64,000 bases of DNA from Streptomyces sp. NBC_01689. GTDB lineage: Bacteria > Actinomycetota > Actinomycetes > Streptomycetales > Streptomycetaceae. The stretch is from contig NZ_CP109592.1 in NCBI RefSeq assembly GCF_036250675.1, positions 9,362,001 to 9,426,000 of the forward strand, written 5' to 3'. Shown piece by piece: positions 28,028 to 36,281 of the stretch. Position 1 is the first letter of the stretch. Each line of letters opens with the position of its first letter. The position numbers were made by a program, and so were the translations under genes. The notes beneath the pieces are model-generated. The model was not told the DNA's origin. It saw nothing but the letters and a program-made list of their open reading frames with translations, and did no database searches.

Positions 28028-28199
28028 GCAGCCCCGCGACCACGAACGCCGCGCACCGCGTGGCCGACACCAACTGGTCGATCCGATCCGCGCAGTCGTA
28101 TCGTGCGCCGCCCACTCGGTCCAGGACAGGCGACCACCGCGCCACCCAAGGTATGCAACCCCCGACTGTTCCTCGTAGCCCACCGGCTATCTTCCGCAC

Positions 28200-28462
28200 A
28201 TGGAACGGGCCACCATCCTGAGCAGCCTCGCCGCGAGCGGAGCTGACGCCACCCCGCAGCGCCTCACCGAACTTGCTGCCGAACTCGACCTACCGGCCGC
28301 CGACCTTTTCGTCGTCGCAGGACACCCGGTGCGGACGGAGCTCCTTCCTCCCGAGCGCGGCGCCAGGGTCATGCGGCAGTTCGCGTACCGCGTCAGCTAC
28401 TGCGACCACTCGCAGCTCGCCGCGCGGAGGCATTCGTCCGCTCACGGCCCCACCGCAGTTGA
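28200..28462 (+). pseudogene. XRE-type regulator remnant, truncated and frameshifted
   Basis: Reads TPQRLTELAAELDLPAADLF, VVAGHPVRTELLPPERGARV and MRQFAYRVSYCDHSQLAA, the end of an XRE regulator (last HTH helix plus tail). The helix-turn-helix itself is missing at the 5' end. After SQLAA the frame shifts near 28420; the continuation EAFVRSRPHRS to a stop at 28462 lies in another frame. Two lesions, non-functional. Confidence 0.6.
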
Positions 28463-28501
28463 CGTGATCCAATCTCCGGAGCGCTCGTCCCGTCCGACTG
28501 T

Positions 28502-29151
28502 TCAGGGAGCGGGCCGGTGTGGGTTCGGCGTGCCGTCGTTGTTCATGTGCGCCCGTTGCCAGATCTCGTTCCATCGGTAGGGGGTCTGCGGCCTGAGCCC
28601 GTGCGGCTGGCCGCACGGGCACGGCACCGGCGCCCACGCGCACCCACGGCACAGCTCGACCCAGCTGTGCCCGGTCGACTTCGACTCCAGGGGCCTCTCG
28701 TCCCCGCAGGCTGGGCAGCCTGGGAGATCGGCCCCGTCCTGAATGGCGTTCTGGCGCCGGACCGACTCGGACAGGCGAAGGGACGGGTGCCGCATCGGGT
28801 CTTCGTACCAGGCACGGCTCGGGCCGTCCCACCTGTTCCGCAGCCACCACGGTCGCGAGTTCGCCAGAGTTCGCCGCCCGGCCAGCTTCTCCGCTCGGCG
28901 TTGCGCGGCGTACTCCTCCACATGAACGAGCCACAGCATCCGTGCCTCCTGCAGTTCCTCCACTGCCCGCACCAACGCTTCCGGATCGGCCTCGAGCCGT
29001 CGGGGATCGAGGCGCTGAGCGTCAGGTGGTGGTAGGTCGCCCGGAAGCCGTAGGGCGCGAACAGGGTGAGGCAGGTGCGCAGCGCTCTGTGCTGATGGAG
29101 AGGGAGGCGGGCGTCGTGCACGCGCTCACGATGGGTCAGGAAGCTGGTCAA
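28502..29151 (-). pseudogene. Small Cys-rich hypothetical protein with an apparent frameshift
   Basis: The intact 157-residue frame (stop at 28502) has a helical part (VEELQEARMLWLVHVEEYAA) and a zinc-ribbon-like end: CPACGD, CRGCAW, CPCGQ. The coding pattern extends 5' in another frame (LTLFAPYGFRATYHHLTLSA) and joins if one C is added to the C4 run (plus-strand GGGG at 29002-29005), giving RRLEADPEALVRAVEELQ. That longer frame can start at TTG 29151, overlapping the stop of the upstream gene as TTGA. Either a real 1-base deletion or a sequencing error; if real, a shorter 157-residue product remains possible. Function unknown. Confidence 0.5.
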
Positions 29152-29813
29152 CTTGTGAGCTCGAGGTCCAGTGCCCGGGCCAGGGCGGCGGTGACGGCGA
29201 TGGCGTGGGCCGGCAGGTGGTCCGTAGCCCAATTTCCGGCGAGGCTGGAGAAGTTCCGCAAGTCTTGCTGGGCGCCGGTGACAAGGGCGCGCACCTCGTC
29301 CACCGGTAGCTCGATCATTGGACTGCAGTCCTTCGCGTCGGCGTCGAGTGTCAACCGGACGTAGTCGCCGACACGTTCGGCCATGGAGGACGGGTCGTGG
29401 CCGAAGGAGGAGCAGCCAGTGCCGTCGAGCACCTCCAGCCACTCCCGCCAGGCCTCCAGGCCGCCGCAGCAGCCCGGCCCGACGAAGACGGACCCGGTGG
29501 CGCTGTCAGTCACCCGGAACCCACCGGTGGCGATCAGGTCGGGCATGGTGAGCAGTCCGTGCAGAAACGCTCCGAGCGGGTCGGTCGGGCACGGACCGTG
29601 TTCCTCGTCCGGGTCGAAATCGTTGCAGTCGGCGATCCGCATGACCGCCCTGCCGACCTCTGCCGGAGTCATGTCTCCGTTCAGGACCAGGTATCCATGG
29701 GGCTGTTGCTCGCCAACCGGCCAGAGCGTGAAGTCGTCCGCAGCGAAGATCTCCAGAACGGGGTGCATCACCATCACGCGGGGATGATGTCGGACCCGGT
29801 GCACCACCGACAA
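29148..29813 (-). CDS. Hypothetical soluble protein
   Basis: 221 residues from the TTG at 29813, chosen because GGGAGGGA lies about 9 bases upstream; ATG 29774 is an alternative. Contains HPVLEIFAADDFTLWPVGEQ, DPEEDHG-like acidic stretches, GPGCCGGLEAWREWLEVLDG and a C-terminal helical part. Two adjacent Cys. No membrane segment. It is probably co-transcribed with the downstream Cys-rich gene (TTGA overlap). I do not recognise the family. Confidence 0.65.
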   Translation of the reverse strand: MSVVHRVRHHPRVMVMHPVLEIFAADDFTLWPVGEQQPHGYLVLNGDMTPAEVGRAVMRIADCNDFDPDEEHGPCPTDPLGAFLHGLLTMPDLIATGGFRVTDSATGSVFVGPGCCGGLEAWREWLEVLDGTGCSSFGHDPSSMAERVGDYVRLTLDADAKDCSPMIELPVDEVRALVTGAQQDLRNFSSLAGNWATDHLPAHAIAVTAALARALDLELTS

Positions 29814-30270
29814 GGGATTTTGTCCCTCCCGGGTTTCCGCCTGCTAGCCTCCCGCGCCCTCTACGGGCTCGCGAGATCGTGCCTGACTGGCCGACCGGCT
29901 TGGCGACCATCCCGCCCGGCGTGGCCTTCCCGGGGGCCCAGTGGGAGGTAAGAGTGAAGTCGAAGCACTCTTTGAGTGTGACATGGGCCACGGTTGAATT
30001 TCCCTTTTGTTCTTCGAGTCTCCCGGTTGAGCGATCTTGATCGATCGATTCGAAAGCGGCCGATTGCTCCTCGTCGGTGTCGGTTCGAGGGCGCTGGTCC
30101 TTTGTCGACCTGGGGGGGATCGGTATTTCGTTCGCCCGGATCACGACCCGCATCCCTCGCCGAAATCCGCCGGCGAGCCGGGCGGGCGTTCTCTGGACTG
30201 GCGCAGAAAGGCCTGCCCGTGCAGCCGACCCGTTGTGCGGAGGCTCTCGCCTGTGCGAAATACTCCGGTG
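29814..30270. other. Intergenic region, no supported gene
   Basis: Between divergent genes; the A/T-richer part (29975-30060) is the likely promoter region. Short frames only. Confidence 0.4.
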
Positions 30271-30759
30271 ATGAGTTCACGCACTTCCAGCACCGGCCGG
30301 GCGGTCACGATTCGGAGGGCCGTCGCGCGGGATGCCAAACGGCTCACGCGGCTCGTGCGTGGCTCGGGCGCCTACGAGGGGCAGTACGCGGCCGCGGTCG
30401 CGGGCTATCGGGTGGGGCCTGATTACATCGAGGCCCACCGCGCCTTCGTGGCCGTCGACGCCGACGAGCAGGGAGGCCGGGTCCTCGGGTTCTATTCACT
30501 CGTCCTCACCCCACCGGAGCTCGACCTGCTTTTCGTCGCCGACGAAGCGCAGGGGCGGGGTATCGGGCGACTGCTCGTCGCGCACATGCGGTCCGAGGCG
30601 GCCGCCGCCGGGCTCGACCGTGTCAAGGTCGTTTCGCATGTTCCCGCCGAGGACTTCTACCACCGCATCGGTGCGGTCCGGACCGGGACCGTGGTTGCGA
30701 ACCCGCCCGCTGTGTCCTGGGACCGCCCTGAATTCGAATTTCGTATTTGTGCCGAATGA
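30271..30759 (+). CDS. GNAT-family N-acetyltransferase
   Basis: 162 residues from the ATG at 30271. Motif A is LDLLFVADEAQGRGIGRLLV (acetyl-CoA loop Q-G-R-G-I-G), preceded by GFYSLVLTPPE and followed by KVVSHVPAEDFYHRIGAVRT (motif B). Substrate unknown. It converges on the nine-gene operon at 30810-40764 and may or may not belong to it. Confidence 0.9.
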   Translation: MSSRTSSTGRAVTIRRAVARDAKRLTRLVRGSGAYEGQYAAAVAGYRVGPDYIEAHRAFVAVDADEQGGRVLGFYSLVLTPPELDLLFVADEAQGRGIGRLLVAHMRSEAAAAGLDRVKVVSHVPAEDFYHRIGAVRTGTVVANPPAVSWDRPEFEFRICAE

Positions 30760-30801
30760 TGCGAAATGCCGGGTTATTGCGCATCTGTGGTGTGGGGGAG
30801 G

Positions 30802-30823
30802 CGGCGCCTTCATTCCGGCGCCG
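30802..30823. terminator. Bidirectional hairpin between convergent genes
   Basis: CGGCGCC-N8-GGCGCCG spans the end of the epimerase-like gene and the space after the GNAT gene. Stem of 7 G/C pairs, suited to stop both transcripts. Confidence 0.55.
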
Positions 30824-31745
30824 TGCCCGTGATGGCCTGCGCGTACCAGTGTGCGTAGCGCGGAAAGGTGTCCTTGAAGGGTGCGTCCGGTGGGAGGTGG
30901 ACGGCTCGGCGCAGGCGGCCGCTGTCGTAGAAGTGGTCGGAGTCGAGGAGGCTCAGCGTGCGGGCCGTGGCGTCGCCCAGGCGGGTCAGGGCTGTGTCGT
31001 GGTCGATCTCCTCGGTGAGCTCCGGCAGGAGTCCGTTCTCGGTGAGCGCGTCGAGGATCTCACCGAGAGTGGTCGCGGCCGGGGGCGTCACGTGCAGGAC
31101 GGCCCCGTCCAGGTCGTGGGTCGGCGACTGGGCCACGGCGCACACCGCTTCGGCCAGGGCGTCGACGGAGATGACGGACAGCCTCGCCCTGCCTCCCGAC
31201 GGCCGTGCGCCCAGGAGCCTCGCCAGCCGCACGACCGTCTGGATGAACCAGCGGTCGCCCTCGCCGTACACGAACAAGGGCCGCAGCACCGTCCCGCCCG
31301 CCGCCAGGACACTGCTCTCCGCCTTGAGGCGGGAGCGGCTGGTCGGCGACACGGGGGCCGGCGCGACGGCGTCCTCGTCGATGCCGCGGTGAACGCCGTG
31401 CCCGTACACGGCGGCGGTGCTGACGTAGACGACGCGCCGTACCCCTGAGCGCCGTGCCTCGGCGACGAGGGCGGCGGTACCGCGTTCGTTGACGGCCTGG
31501 CACTCGTCCTCGCTGCCGTTGATCACGGACGCGGCATGCACCAGCGTGGTGATCCCCTCGCAGACGCCTCGCAGTGAGGCCGGATCGTTCAGGTCGCCCC
31601 GGACCAGGTCGTCGGCGTCCGTGTCGGTGTGACGTGCGAGGACCCTGACGGGCGTGCCGCGTGAACGCAGCAGTCGGCGCACGTGCGATCCGATGAAGCC
31701 GGAGCCGCCTGTCAGAAGGACGGGGCCGGAGGCGAGCCGGTTCAC
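30810..31745 (-). CDS. NAD-dependent epimerase/dehydratase-like extended SDR
   Basis: A 311-residue extended SDR, last gene of the operon; its GTG overlaps the previous stop (GTGA). The cofactor loop is TGGSGFIGSHVRRLL, then VRGDLNDPASLRGVCEGITT and VVYVSTAAVYGHG. Odd: the usual Y-x-x-x-K site is replaced; the aligned stretch PTSRSRLKAESSVL has the Lys but no Tyr. It may be a reductase with altered catalysis or a non-catalytic binder. A role in reducing or epimerising the pathway intermediate is inferred from position. Confidence 0.85.
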   Translation of the reverse strand: MNRLASGPVLLTGGSGFIGSHVRRLLRSRGTPVRVLARHTDTDADDLVRGDLNDPASLRGVCEGITTLVHAASVINGSEDECQAVNERGTAALVAEARRSGVRRVVYVSTAAVYGHGVHRGIDEDAVAPAPVSPTSRSRLKAESSVLAAGGTVLRPLFVYGEGDRWFIQTVVRLARLLGARPSGGRARLSVISVDALAEAVCAVAQSPTHDLDGAVLHVTPPAATTLGEILDALTENGLLPELTEEIDHDTALTRLGDATARTLSLLDSDHFYDSGRLRRAVHLPPDAPFKDTFPRYAHWYAQAITGTAPE

Positions 31746-32887
31746 CTGGCCCCGCTTCCGCCGGTCACTACTTGGATCAGGCCCGCGACCGGCACGTCAC
31801 CGTTCTTGCTCAGCAACGCCGTCGCCACACGGTAAGGATCCGCGTACCCCAGGCGGCCGGTGATGCCGGTCAGGTAGGGGACTGGTTCGGCCGCGGCGCC
31901 CGCGTGGTCCCTCAGCAGGCGCGCGGCCCGGCGGATCCAGCGCTCCAGTGGTCGCAGGGCGAAGGACTGCGCGGCGGTCCGGCCGAGGCCCGCGACCAGG
32001 TAGAGACGGAGGCCGAGGCGGAAGGCGGCCAGTCCGTGCTCTTCGACGAGGGGCCCCTGGTACGCGTCGAGCGTGTAGCCTTCCCAGCCGCCGGCCCGCG
32101 CCGAGCGGGTGACGCCTTCGAGGGGCACGCGCGGCACCTCGAACCTGACCACGCGTGAGCCCAGGGTCTCCAGCACGTGTGCCACGGTCCGGTAGTCGTG
32201 GCGCAGTTCGACGTCGTGGGCCAGGACCACCAGGTCGTAGCGGGGCAGCAGCGGGATCAGCTCGCGCAGGAGGTAGAGCAGGTAATTGGCCTGGCCCTCC
32301 TCGTTCAGGACGGCCCGCAGGGGCAGCCCTCTGCAGGTGGCGTCCAGGTGGACGGGAGCGCTGAGCGGACGCCCGTCCAGACATACGGCATGACGGCTCA
32401 TCAGGTCGATGACCTCGTCCGTCGAGGCCAGTTCGGGGCGTCCGCGGCCGAGGTGCGGGTCGGCCATGCCGAGGCGACGGTAGTGCTGTTCCCACAGGTC
32501 GAGGAGCCGGGCGGTGACGGGGTGGGTCCAGCCGTTCTCGGCGCGGCGCACCATGGGCCGGATCGACGCGAAGGGGGCTGACGCGTCGCGGTGGTGGGCG
32601 ACATAGAGGTGGCCGATGTCCTCCTCGCTGAGCGCGTCGGCGTCGAGCCCGGGATGGTGGCGCTCGAGGTAGTCCCAGAAGCCCGCCACTTGACGGCTGC
32701 CCGCGTACACCGCGTGATGGTAGGCGACGTCGACGTCCGCGAAGGCGCCGGTGGCGCGGCGGATCATGTCGAGGGACAGCAGGTACTTCAGGTGGGTCGG
32801 TGTCAGGGGCTTGGTGGGGCTCACCGTGACCGGGGCGAGCAGCACGCGCTCACGGTGTGTCGCCGTCCGCGCCACCGCGGCTACCAT
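31742..32887 (-). CDS. Unrecognised cluster protein (381 aa)
   Basis: The start at 32887 overlaps the P450 stop by 7 bases, and the stop overlaps the next GTG by 4. Soluble, no signal peptide. Features: VSPTKPLTPTHLKYLLSLDM near residue 20-40, an HHAVYAGSRQVAGFWDYLER block, LPRYDLVVLAHDVELRHDYR in the middle and LLSKNGDVPVAGLIQV near the end. The first and last faintly resemble the HIGH and KMSKS positions of class I synthetase-like (HUP) folds, but this is only a suggestion. I do not recognise the family; position makes it a biosynthetic or tailoring enzyme. Confidence 0.7.
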   Translation of the reverse strand: MVAAVARTATHRERVLLAPVTVSPTKPLTPTHLKYLLSLDMIRRATGAFADVDVAYHHAVYAGSRQVAGFWDYLERHHPGLDADALSEEDIGHLYVAHHRDASAPFASIRPMVRRAENGWTHPVTARLLDLWEQHYRRLGMADPHLGRGRPELASTDEVIDLMSRHAVCLDGRPLSAPVHLDATCRGLPLRAVLNEEGQANYLLYLLRELIPLLPRYDLVVLAHDVELRHDYRTVAHVLETLGSRVVRFEVPRVPLEGVTRSARAGGWEGYTLDAYQGPLVEEHGLAAFRLGLRLYLVAGLGRTAAQSFALRPLERWIRRAARLLRDHAGAAAEPVPYLTGITGRLGYADPYRVATALLSKNGDVPVAGLIQVVTGGSGAR

Positions 32888-34056
32888 GTGACCGGTAGCC
32901 GTCGGACGCCCCGGATGTACATTCCGGTACGCCATTCGAGTCCGTCCTCCGGTATGGCCAGGCGGAGTTCCGGGAGCAGGCCGAGCAGGGTGTGCAGGGC
33001 GACCTCCAGCTCCATCTGCGCCATCGGCGCACCGAGGCAGCGGTGTCGGCCGTGCCCGAAGGCGAGGTGCGGATTGGCGGCCCGGTCCAGGCGCAGGGCG
33101 TCCGGCTCGGCGAACACGTCGGGGTCGCGATTGGCCGCGTCGGCCACCGGCAGGACGACCGTGCCGGGTTCGAGGCGCACGCCGCCGAGGACGACCGGCC
33201 GTTGGACCATGTGAGGAACCCCGCCCACGGCGTTGAGCGACGTGTATCTGAGCAGCTCCGACACAGCGGCGGGGAGCAGCTCGGGCCGGGCCCGCAGGTG
33301 CTCGACGTTCTCCCGGTCGCGTTGCAGCACCAGGAAACACATGCCGAGTTGGTTGGCGGTCGTCTCGTGGGCGGCCACCAGCAGCCCGTACGCCAGGTGC
33401 ACGGCCTCGTCGGGCATCAGATCCCCCGCGTCACGTGCCGCGGCGAGCGTGCCGAAAAGGCCGTCGGGTTCCTCGTGCGGGCCCGCGAGATACTTCTCGA
33501 AGGCGGCGAACATGGCGTGGTGTGCGGACTGGGTCTCGGACCGGTCGAACGCCGTGGTGGACATCATCCGCTCCACCAGCGGCAGCAGCCGTCGTACCTC
33601 GGACTCGGGGAGACCGAAGACGCTGCTGATGACGCCGACCGTGAGAGGGACGGCGTAGTCGGCCAACAGGTCGGCGGGGGCGCCACGTTCGAGCATGGCC
33701 GAGACCAGCTCCTTCGTGAGGCGCTCCACCTCGGGCCGCAGTTGTTCGGCCTGCCGGCCCGTGAAAGCGTGCGCGACCAGGCGCCTGCGGCGCGTGTGGT
33801 CGGGCGCGTCGACGGAGTTGAGGGCGAGCGACTCGGCGGACCGGGCGCTGAGGCCGAACCGCGCGGCCGGCAACCGGGCGAAGGCGGGGTCGGTGAGCAC
33901 CTTGCACATGTCCTCGTGCCGGTGGACGAGAAGCGCGGACGTACCGCTGCGCAGCGTGGCCGGCACCAGTCGACCCAGCTGAGCCAACACGGCGAACTCG
34001 GGGGCGGGTTCGGCACTCGGATGGTCCGGGAAGGGGAACCGCAGGGTCTGGTTCAC
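32881..34056 (-). CDS. Cytochrome P450
   Basis: A 391-residue soluble bacterial P450. I-helix AHETT (229-233), ExxR at 267-270 (ELLR), and the heme loop FGHGRHRCLG with Cys340. The usual acid-alcohol pair is present as ETT. The GTG start overlaps the HIT-gene stop (GTGA). Typical of tailoring P450s of Streptomyces clusters. In SRB-type butenolide pathways an AfsA homologue works with a P450, which makes the pairing here notable. No ferredoxin gene in the operon. Confidence 0.95.
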   Translation of the reverse strand: MNQTLRFPFPDHPSAEPAPEFAVLAQLGRLVPATLRSGTSALLVHRHEDMCKVLTDPAFARLPAARFGLSARSAESLALNSVDAPDHTRRRRLVAHAFTGRQAEQLRPEVERLTKELVSAMLERGAPADLLADYAVPLTVGVISSVFGLPESEVRRLLPLVERMMSTTAFDRSETQSAHHAMFAAFEKYLAGPHEEPDGLFGTLAAARDAGDLMPDEAVHLAYGLLVAAHETTANQLGMCFLVLQRDRENVEHLRARPELLPAAVSELLRYTSLNAVGGVPHMVQRPVVLGGVRLEPGTVVLPVADAANRDPDVFAEPDALRLDRAANPHLAFGHGRHRCLGAPMAQMELEVALHTLLGLLPELRLAIPEDGLEWRTGMYIRGVRRLPVTW

Positions 34057-34943
34057 GTGTCGGCCTCCGTCCGGGCGTGGCTCTCGAGGGCCTTGCGGAT
34101 GGCGTGCACCGCCTCTTCTGCCTCGACCGCGGTGCAGTAGCCCGGATTCGCGATGAAGTGCCGTCCGCTCGGCACCTCGGTGACGCGTGGCACCATCCAC
34201 GTGTGGAAGTGCGGGGTGCCTTCCATGTTCGACCACACGTGGACGCGGGGCGCGCCGGTGGCCTCCTTGAGCGGATCGGTCAGCCGGCGGATCAGCAGGG
34301 CCAGTGAGGTGGCCTCGTCGGGCGCTATCTCGGCGTGGCCGAGGAAGTGGCGGTGGGACTCGATGAGGAGGGTGCCGCGTGGCCAGAAGCCCGCGGGGCC
34401 GTGCCCGACTCGCCAGGTGCCGTCGTCGATCAGATGGCCGCCGGGAGGCTGAGGCCGGCCGGCCCAGGCGGGTACCGCTTCCCCCGCGTATTTGGCGCAG
34501 ATCAGGCAGCGCTGCGGATCGCCCTCGACGTCGCCGAGCAACCGGCTGACGGGGTTGCTCACATGGGCCAGGGGTTCCAGCTGGGCATGACGGACGTACC
34601 ACTCGTCGAGTGCGGCGGCCGTGGCACGGGCATCGGCCAGGCGGACGGGTTCGGTGCGGCCCCAGCGGGCCCGGGCATCGTCCTGGCCCAGCCCGGTGCG
34701 GGGGCCGATCCAGGCCCAGGGTATGTCGCGGGCGCGCAGATGGGCCACCAGAGCGTCTTGGAGAGCGGGTACGCCGTCGTCGAGCACCCTGAGGACGCGC
34801 TCGGCCAGTACGCTGCCGGAACCGTCCGCGGTGGGACCGTCGGGTTCGGCGACCGCCAGGCGCAACTCCTCGGAGAGGTACTTCAGTTGTGCCGAGAGGG
34901 CGAGACGGGCCAGGTCCTGCTCGGAGAAGTGGGCGGGACGCAC
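34053..34943 (-). CDS. HIT-domain protein with N-terminal helical extension
   Basis: 296 residues from GTG 34943, preceded by AAAGGAGA. The N-terminal ~110 residues are helical with an HTH-like part (AWIGPRTGLGQDDARARWG). The C-terminal half is a HIT fold: CLICAKYAG (Zn-type Cys pair at the start of HIT/GalT folds), GTLLIESHRHFLGHAEI and GTPHFHTWMVPRV, the histidine triad region (H-F-H). HIT enzymes hydrolyse or transfer nucleotidyl groups; here it may process a nucleotidyl or phospho-intermediate. Confidence 0.85.
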   Translation of the reverse strand: MRPAHFSEQDLARLALSAQLKYLSEELRLAVAEPDGPTADGSGSVLAERVLRVLDDGVPALQDALVAHLRARDIPWAWIGPRTGLGQDDARARWGRTEPVRLADARATAAALDEWYVRHAQLEPLAHVSNPVSRLLGDVEGDPQRCLICAKYAGEAVPAWAGRPQPPGGHLIDDGTWRVGHGPAGFWPRGTLLIESHRHFLGHAEIAPDEATSLALLIRRLTDPLKEATGAPRVHVWSNMEGTPHFHTWMVPRVTEVPSGRHFIANPGYCTAVEAEEAVHAIRKALESHARTEADT

Positions 34944-35614
34944 GGTTCTCTCCTTTCCGCGGGGGTGAGCCAGGCGTAGAGACGGAGTTCCGACGGGTCG
35001 TCGGCGGCGTAGTGCACCCGGGCGTATCCGGGGTCGGCGTGCGCGTGCATCGGGTCGAGGTCGGCCTGGTGGACCAGGCGCAGGGGCTCGTCGGCCGTGA
35101 GCCGGCCGAGCAGCACGGCCTCGGCGACGGTGTGGTGCAGATGAACGAGGTAGTTGACGAGGGTCACCTCCCGCGTGGCCAGGCGGAGTTCACGGGGCGG
35201 ACCACTCGTGCGGCCCGGGACGTCGAGGGTGCGCGGCAGCCTCGGCAGGGAGCCGGTGAGTGGTTTGAGCAGGCGGCTCACCCCCGGTGGGTGCTCCGTG
35301 GGGTGCGGGCCGAGCCAGGCGGCCGTGCCGACCGGTGCCACGGCCCGGGCGCGGTCCGTCAGGTTCCGCGGATCACCGAACAGGAAGCGGGTCCGGGTCC
35401 AGGAGCCCAGCCAGCTGCGTCCTTCCGTCTCGCTCAGGTCGGCTGCGAACGCGCGTGCGCCCCGTACGAGGTCGACGACGTCGAAGGCGCGCAGAACCAC
35501 GAAGGTGGTGACGGAGGTGGCGTCCTGGGTGGCACCGGTCACCAGACGGGTCCGCTCGTCGAAGAGGGCGGTCAGCCGGTCCTGGGTGAGGATGGCGGCG
35601 GGCGGGGGTGTCAT
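34883..35614 (-). CDS. Unrecognised cluster protein (243 aa)
   Basis: The ATG at 35614 overlaps the kinase stop (ATGA). The 3' end overlaps the HIT gene by 61 bases, unusually long, and the last ~20 residues (Pro/Ser/Arg-rich) look like run-through, so the natural end may have been lost. Body: TTFVVLRAFDVVDLVRGARA, SWLGSWTRTRFLFGDPRNL, EVTLVNYLVHLHHTVAEAVL and DPGYARVHYAADD. Soluble. No known motif recognised. Confidence 0.65.
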   Translation of the reverse strand: MTPPPAAILTQDRLTALFDERTRLVTGATQDATSVTTFVVLRAFDVVDLVRGARAFAADLSETEGRSWLGSWTRTRFLFGDPRNLTDRARAVAPVGTAAWLGPHPTEHPPGVSRLLKPLTGSLPRLPRTLDVPGRTSGPPRELRLATREVTLVNYLVHLHHTVAEAVLLGRLTADEPLRLVHQADLDPMHAHADPGYARVHYAADDPSELRLYAWLTPAERREPCVPPTSPSRTWPVSPSRHN

Positions 35615-36240
35615 CGCTCCGCCCGGGTGCCGAGTGCGGCGAGCACCTGGTCCAGTACCGTCCGGGGCGGGGCGTCGGCGTCGAGGACGGTCAGCGGTAG
35701 CTCGGACGCCTCCTTGAGCAGCGCACCGCGCAGTTCGCCCTGGAGGCGGAGGAACCCGTCTCTGGTGGGTCGGGCGCCGAAGTGTTCGAATGGGTTGATC
35801 CGCAGTCCGCCTTCGCTGCGCTGCCACGCCGTCTCGGGGGACACGTCGAGGTAGATGACGCCCTCGGGCTGCGGGAAGGACCGCCAGGCGGCGAACATCT
35901 CGCTGTCCTCGAGGCCGAGCAGGGCACACTTGGAGAGCAGCTTGTAGTAGTAGGAGTCGACGACGACCCGCTCCAGGTCCGCGGCCCGGGCCAGTTCGTC
36001 GCGCAGGTGCAGCACGATGGGGTGCAGCACCGCGAGGACCAGCTCAGGTGTGTACCGTCTGCCGCTCCAGGCGAACGCGTCGGCGATCCACATCTCTCGC
36101 AGCCGACGGATCAGAGGGGCCGACTCCAGGTAGCGGTCGTCGTAGGAGACCACGTGCCAGTCGTGTTCGGTGTGCAGCCGGTTCAGGACCGTGGACTTTC
36201 CGGAGAAGTCTGGTCCGAGTAGCGTCCAGAATCCGGTCAA
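35611..36240 (-). CDS. P-loop kinase, thymidylate-kinase-like
   Basis: 209 residues from TTG 36240, chosen because AAAGGAG lies 8 bases upstream; the longer ATG frames are not coding-like. Walker A LLGPDFSGKST, then VVSYDDRYLESAPLIRRLRE, VVVDSYYYKLLSKCALLG and VIYLDVSPETAWQRSEGG. The overall order is that of TMPK-like kinases. The DSYYYKLL segment replaces the DRY-type motif of dTMP kinases, so the acceptor is probably a small molecule of this pathway rather than dTMP. Confidence 0.8.
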   Translation of the reverse strand: MTGFWTLLGPDFSGKSTVLNRLHTEHDWHVVSYDDRYLESAPLIRRLREMWIADAFAWSGRRYTPELVLAVLHPIVLHLRDELARAADLERVVVDSYYYKLLSKCALLGLEDSEMFAAWRSFPQPEGVIYLDVSPETAWQRSEGGLRINPFEHFGARPTRDGFLRLQGELRGALLKEASELPLTVLDADAPPRTVLDQVLAALGTRAER

Positions 36241-36281
36241 GGGACGTGCTCCTTTCCCACAGAGGGTGGATGGGGGTGCGC

